Source of the DNA: Lachnospiraceae bacterium
GTDB lineage: Bacteria; Bacillota; Clostridia; Lachnospirales; Lachnospiraceae
Reading direction: 5' to 3'
Assembly (NCBI GenBank): GCA_017470735.1
Contig: JAFUYB010000041.1
Span: 1-42,528, forward strand
DNA length: 42,528 nt
Below the pieces are notes generated by a model. The model did not search any database. It saw nothing but the letters and a program-made list of their open reading frames with translations, and had not been told where the DNA came from. Positions 38,543 through 42,528 of the stretch are shown here, one piece after another. Position numbers and translations under genes: made by a program. The stretch's first letter is position 1, and every line of letters starts with the position of its first letter.

Positions 38543-40888
38543 ATGACCATGACATTAAAGGAATTACCGATCGGACATAGCGCCGTGATCCAGACCGTCG
38601 GCGGTGAGGGCGCGCTCCGTCAGCATTTTTTGGATATGGGCGTGATCCCCGGCACGCAAGTGACCGTCGTCAAATACGCGCCGCTCGGAGACCCTATGGA
38701 AATCCGTCTGCACGGGTATGTGTTGACGCTCCGTCTGGCGGACGCGGATCAGATAGCGATACAGCCCGTCACCGATCACGCGCCCGGTCATACCCTGCCG
38801 GTCCGGCACGAAATCGCGCATCCCGGTCTTGGGGAGGGTGGCCGTTTTCACGCAAAAGGCAGCGGCAACCCCCTGCCGGACGATCTGGTTTTGACCTTTG
38901 CGCTCGTCGGCAACCAAAACAGCGGCAAAACGACCCTGTTCAACCAACTGACCGGTGCCAACCAGCATGTCGGCAACTTTCCGGGCGTCACCGTTGACCG
39001 CAAGGACGGTCCGATCAAAGCCCATCCAAATACCAGAATCACCGACCTGCCCGGCATTTACTCGATGTCCCCTTATTCCAACGAAGAAATCGTTTCGCGG
39101 AATTTTGTCGTCAACGAAAAGCCGCACGCGATCATCAATATCGTGGACGCGACCAACATCGAACGCAATCTCTATCTGACGATGCAGCTTTTGGAAATGA
39201 ACATTCCGATGGTCGTCGCGCTCAATATGATGGATGAAGTGCGGGAAAACGGCGGAACGATCGACATCAATCAATTGGAAGACCAGCTTGGCGTGCCGGT
39301 GATTCCCATTTCCGCCGCCAAAAACGAAGGCGTCAACGAGCTGATCGATCACGCGCTGCATGTCGCCCACTACCAGGAACGGCCGACACGGCAGGATTTC
39401 TGCGATGAAAACGACCACGGCGGCGCCGTCCACCGCTGCATCCACGCCGTCAGCCATCTGATCGAAGCCCACGCGGCGCATGCCGGACTTCCCGTGCGGT
39501 TTGCCGCGACAAAAATCATCGAGGGGGACTCCCTCATGCCCGCCCAACTGGAACTCGATTTGCACGAAACGAAAGCGATCGAGCACATCGTGACGCAGAT
39601 GGAAACGGAGCGCGGCATGGATCGCAGCGCGGCGATTGCCGATATGCGATTTTCCTTTATTATTCGCATTTGTCAATTCACGGTGAAAAAACCCGCGGAA
39701 CGCAAAGAGCGGATCCGCAGCGAAAAACTGGACCGTATCCTGACCGGTACCTACACGGCAATCCCCTGCTTCATCGGCATCATGGCGCTCGTCTTCTTTC
39801 TGACCTTCAATGTCATCGGCGCATGGCTGCAGGGTGTGTTGGAATCAGGCATTGACCGTCTGTCCGTCGCCGTGGATGATGTAATGGTCGCGGCGCATGT
39901 CAGCGATGCCCTCCGCAGCCTGATCGTCAACGGCATTTTTGCCGGCGTCGGCAGCGTACTGTCCTTTTTGCCGATCATCGTCACGCTGTTCTTTTTCCTG
40001 TCCATCTTGGAGGACAGCGGCTACATCGCCCGTGTCGCGTTCTTTATGGACAAGCTCCTGCGGCGGATCGGTCTGTCCGGACGGAGCATCGTCCCCATGC
40101 TGATCGGCTTTGGCTGCTCCGTCCCCGCCGTCATGGCGACGCGGACACTGCCCAGTGAGCGCGATCGTAAAATGACGATTTTATTAACGCCGTTTATGAG
40201 CTGCACGGCAAAATTGCCCATTTACGCGTTCTTTGTCAACGCCTTTTTCCCGAAGCAAGGCGGGCTAATCATGGTCGGACTGTACCTGCTCGGCATCGTG
40301 GTCGGCATCGTCATCGCGTTTTTCTATAAGTCCACACTGTTCACCGGCGAAGCGGTGCCGTTTGTGATGGAACTGCCGGACTACCGGATGCCCGGCGCGC
40401 GCAATGTCGCGCAGCTCTTGCGGGAAAAGGCAAAGGACTTTTTGCAGCGGGCATTTTCGGTCATCCTGATTGCAACCATTCTGGTCTGGTTTCTGGAGAG
40501 CTTTGACCCCCACTTTCATCTGGTGACAGACTCCAACCACAGCATCCTCGCCCTGCTCTCCGGTCTTCTCGCGCCGCTGTTTGCCCCGATCGGACTGGGC
40601 GACTGGCGGATCGTCACTTCGCTGATCAGCGGCTTCATGGCAAAGGAAAGCGTCGTCTCGACGCTCGAAGTCCTGTTCGGGGAAAGCGTGACCACGATGA
40701 TCTCCTCCCTCGCCGCGGCGTCGCTTCTGGTCTTTTCCCTGCTGTACACGCCCTGCGTCGCGGCAGTCGCCTCGATCAAACGGGAGCTTGGTACGAAATG
40801 GGCGGTCGCGCTCGTTTTATGGCAGTGTGCCATCGCGTGGGTTGCCGCTCTGGTCGTGCATTTGATTGGATTGGCTCTGGATGTATAA
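38543..40888 (+). CDS. feoB: FeoA-FeoB fusion ferrous iron transporter
   Basis: The 781-residue protein imports Fe(II). Residues 1-75 are a FeoA SH3-like domain (LKELPIGHSAVI, HFLDMGVIPGTQVTVV). A linker leads to the FeoB G domain: GNQNSGKTTLFN near 115, GNFPGVTVD, DLPGIYSM, and NMMDE near 230. The membrane part from about 410 has the two gate repeats (FLPIIVTLFFFLSILEDSGYIARVAF near 490) and GCSVPAVMATRT. FeoA and FeoB are more often separate genes; fusions are known. The ATG has GAGG seven bases upstream. A Cys-rich partner gene overlaps its stop. Confidence 0.96.
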   Translation: MTMTLKELPIGHSAVIQTVGGEGALRQHFLDMGVIPGTQVTVVKYAPLGDPMEIRLHGYVLTLRLADADQIAIQPVTDHAPGHTLPVRHEIAHPGLGEGGRFHAKGSGNPLPDDLVLTFALVGNQNSGKTTLFNQLTGANQHVGNFPGVTVDRKDGPIKAHPNTRITDLPGIYSMSPYSNEEIVSRNFVVNEKPHAIINIVDATNIERNLYLTMQLLEMNIPMVVALNMMDEVRENGGTIDINQLEDQLGVPVIPISAAKNEGVNELIDHALHVAHYQERPTRQDFCDENDHGGAVHRCIHAVSHLIEAHAAHAGLPVRFAATKIIEGDSLMPAQLELDLHETKAIEHIVTQMETERGMDRSAAIADMRFSFIIRICQFTVKKPAERKERIRSEKLDRILTGTYTAIPCFIGIMALVFFLTFNVIGAWLQGVLESGIDRLSVAVDDVMVAAHVSDALRSLIVNGIFAGVGSVLSFLPIIVTLFFFLSILEDSGYIARVAFFMDKLLRRIGLSGRSIVPMLIGFGCSVPAVMATRTLPSERDRKMTILLTPFMSCTAKLPIYAFFVNAFFPKQGGLIMVGLYLLGIVVGIVIAFFYKSTLFTGEAVPFVMELPDYRMPGARNVAQLLREKAKDFLQRAFSVILIATILVWFLESFDPHFHLVTDSNHSILALLSGLLAPLFAPIGLGDWRIVTSLISGFMAKESVVSTLEVLFGESVTTMISSLAAASLLVFSLLYTPCVAAVASIKRELGTKWAVALVLWQCAIAWVAALVVHLIGLALDV

Positions 40889-41088
40889 TGATGAATGTCG
40901 TGGATTGGATTTTGATTGCAGTGATTGGCGTGGCTTTTTTGCGTGCGGTGCGAAAATGCGTGCGCGATGCAAAGAGCGGACGGAGCAGCTGCGGGAATTG
41001 CGCGGGATGTGCAGGCGGCGGCTGCGTAGGATGCCGGAATGATGCTGCGATCGGTAATCAGAAAAGCAAACAACCTGCCAACGGTTAG
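40888..41088 (+). CDS. FeoB-associated Cys-rich membrane protein
   Basis: The 66-residue protein starts MMNVVDWILIAVIGVAFLRAV, a single membrane helix, followed by a basic segment and the cysteine cluster CGNCAGCAGGGCVGC. This is the small protein that accompanies FeoB in many Firmicutes, possibly a FeoC-like iron-handling or stability factor. Its ATG shares a base with the feoB stop (TAATG), so it is translationally coupled; ATG 40891 is an equal start. Confidence 0.9.
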   Translation: MMNVVDWILIAVIGVAFLRAVRKCVRDAKSGRSSCGNCAGCAGGGCVGCRNDAAIGNQKSKQPANG

Positions 41089-41154
41089 GTTGTAAACGCG
41101 GAAATCATTGTTAAGAATATTTAAAATTTTTTAGAAGAAAATCAAGGATTTAAT

Positions 41155-41531
41155 ATGACAGAATTCAGTATTACAATCATTTTAATTATTGCCATCCTGC
41201 TTGCCACACGGCAGATATACCTGCGCCGCAAAAATGGCACTTCCTGCTGCGGCACGCACGAAACTGCTGTCCGGCGCGTCACTGTCCCGACAAGAACAAG
41301 TCGCACTACCCTCACCAAATCGACCTGCAAATCGGGGGAATGACCTGCGAAAACTGTGCCTGCCGCGTCGAAAATGCATTGAACACCCTTGACGGCACTT
41401 GGGCAAAAGTCAGCATTTCCAATCACAAAGCTCACATCCTGCTTAAAAATCCGCCCGACGAAGCACTTCTCGCACGGACAGTCGGAGATGCGGGGTATGC
41501 GGTGACGGATTTTCAAATATCCGCTTCGTAG
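41155..41531 (+). pseudogene. Membrane-anchored HMA metal-binding protein with a frameshift
   Basis: The first frame (41155-41343) gives a membrane helix, a basic stretch and CCGTH, then loses sense. The second frame carries HQIDLQIGGMTCENCACRVENA, a full heavy-metal-associated domain with the metal-binding MTCENC, to 41531. The beta strand before GGMTC is in the second frame upstream of the ATG at 41340, so the protein is best explained as one gene with a -1 shift (one base lost) between about 41250 and 41300. A separate small gene starting at ATGA 41340 is possible but would lack that strand. It follows feoAB and would handle copper or another metal. Confidence 0.6.
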
Positions 41532-42200
41532 TTTGGCTCTCCCACGAAATGTTTTGACACCTCCTCCGCAATCTTTTCATCAAACAGCTCAAACCTCTGC
41601 GTCTTGGCTACTTGTTCCAGCAGCCCATCCAACTCATGCAGCATTACTCCCTTTGACAGAAAATATCGTCCATATTCCCCATCCACCTGGTGTTTTGCTG
41701 TCAGATAAAACGCCGGGTGATAACCGCCCAGCCACCCATCCTCGGGAATGATATTCGACTCCGGTATGAAAAGACTGATAAGCGTAATCAACTGCCCATA
41801 ATCATAATCCGCGCCGAAATCAACATTCAGTTGATCCGCCATGCATTCCATACACAAATTCCCTGAAACAAAGCCGATTCCCAGCAAAGTACCTTCCAAA
41901 ACCACCGTCCGGTCTGCCCGCACAGAAAGGCAGTTCCCCGCAATTATATCCAGATGGATGAAGCATTACGGAATAGGTAATATTTTGCCTCTCTGCCAAA
42001 ATCCTATATTCTTCCATTGATGTTGCCAGCGGCTTACAGAACCAATTTCCCTTATCCTTCGCCAAATACCCCAATTCAACATGCTCGATCCCCGATGCCG
42101 CCAGACCATGGACAAACGGCTTGTACTCCCGCATATCCGCTGCCAATGTCCGATTCGACAGGCTTGCCCGCACTGTGTAATCCAGCAATTCCATTTTCAT
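41513..42200 (-). pseudogene. HMGL-type aldolase gene with internal deletion and frameshift
   Basis: The 5' part (start MKMELLDYTVRASL, with GGAGG seven bases before) has the N-terminal strand of the HMGL/4-hydroxy-2-oxovalerate aldolase barrel and GIEHVELGYLAKD. After YSVMLHPS the sense moves one frame to LDIIAGNCLS and RADRTVVLEGTLLGIGFVSGNLCME, the end of the barrel, then a C-terminal domain to 41515. Roughly 100 or more residues of the middle of the barrel are missing, including expected metal histidines, so it cannot be active. It ends tail to tail with the HMA gene, overlapping by 19 bases. Confidence 0.7.
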
Positions 42201-42419
42201 CCCATAGCCTCCATGATTTCTCTGGCAGTACTGTATGCCTCCCGTCGGCATAAGCCGGACATGACCGAACGGCGGCGCTACCGTATCAATATAGTCCGTG
42301 CCACCGACGATGCCTGTTCGGCATTCATCACCGTTCCTGCTCCTACCAAAAGCTCTGGGTAATGTTTCTTCAAAGCCAAAAAACCTGTGGTTAGTGTAAA
42401 ATTATCGTTGCCTGAAAGA
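42201..42419 (-). pseudogene. eda: KDPG/KHG aldolase (Eda-like) gene with internal deletion
   Basis: One frame gives LALKKHYPELLVGAGTVMNAEQA, the typical GAGTV segment of 2-keto-3-deoxy-6-phosphogluconate aldolases. After a shift another frame gives GTDYIDTVAPPFGHVRLMPTGGI, the C-terminal phosphate-binding end. GAGTV and PTGGI are about 31 codons apart here but about 110 in intact enzymes, so some 80 residues including the Schiff-base lysine are lost. The reading frame runs into the neighbouring aldolase pseudogene without a stop. The 5' end is unclear; the last 100 bases of the window show nothing else I can name. Confidence 0.7.
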
Positions 42420-42528
42420 AGAAGCACAGAACATATATTCTGACAGATATAAAAGGAAGAGAAGGATTGGATCCCACTCTTCCCTATCGGAAAGTTTTCC
42501 CTTATTATGTTGGTTTGAGTTAATTAAC

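Noticed and set aside
38564-39676. Minus-strand open frame of 370 codons opposite feoB
   Set aside because: It is a mirror of feoB codon bias, with no homology and no ribosome site; the feoB G-domain motifs are unambiguous on the plus strand.
41340-41531. Stand-alone CopZ-like gene starting at the ATGA
   Set aside because: It would lack the first beta strand, which is encoded in the same frame just upstream, and the G-run is too close to the ATG to be a good ribosome site.

Overview
The window looks like a chromosomal segment of a Gram-positive clostridium, most likely a Lachnospiraceae-type anaerobe. The evidence is a Firmicutes-style ylxM-ffh-rpsP-khpA-rimM-trmD-rplS-rbgA-rnhB order, consensus -35/-10 promoters, strong AGGAGG ribosome binding sites, a sodium-pumping biotin decarboxylase cluster, a FeoA-FeoB fusion and BspA-type leucine-rich-repeat debris. 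Almost every gene is on the minus strand. Only feoAB, its small Cys-rich partner and a frameshifted metal-binding gene are on the plus strand. This placement is inference from gene content; no rRNA or tRNA gene was found.

Layout. 1-209: the left end of an IS200/IS605-type element inserted at TTGAT inside the 5' part of an AAA ATPase gene. 510-3851: tspO, an AlkD-like DNA repair gene, a lipoprotein and a diguanylate cyclase. 3909-4246: an orphan unit for a 33-residue peptide between two terminators. 4328-10486: scpA-scpB followed, probably in one operon, by a CoA-carboxyltransferase, OadG, biotin carrier, OadB pump and OadA-type carboxyltransferase. 10685-12368: a divergent phosphoribosyltransferase with a duplicated 3' end, and an AT-rich PD-(D/E)XK gene. 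12524-17844: the housekeeping run yraN, radical-SAM/DUF512, der, plsY, gpsA, dut.

17875-26970 is an AT-rich accessory island sitting between yraN and a ylqH/fliK-like pair, which are commonly near each other. It holds an AAA/PD-(D/E)XK fusion, a large unrecognised nuclease-like gene, three toxin-antitoxin-like pairs, a tightly overlapped three-gene cassette (acidic protein, nucleoside-deoxyribosyltransferase-like protein, PD-(D/E)XK protein), several decayed gene fragments and a STAND/AAA-like ATPase. That ATPase's promoter and leader are built from helically phased TTTTATAACT repeats.

27048-36873 is the conserved translation, secretion and SRP cluster with two signal peptidase I genes flanking rbgA. 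37087-41531 carries a ferredoxin-type aldo/keto reductase with a long structured leader, and an iron/metal group (feoAB fusion, Cys-rich protein, frameshifted HMA protein). 41513-42419 holds two adjacent sugar-acid-type aldolase genes that have both lost large internal segments.

The strongest novelty candidates are the promoter-embedded direct repeats in front of two different ATPase genes, the 22911-24444 cassette as a possible defence or nucleotide-sensing module, and the cluster of internally deleted genes at several sites.
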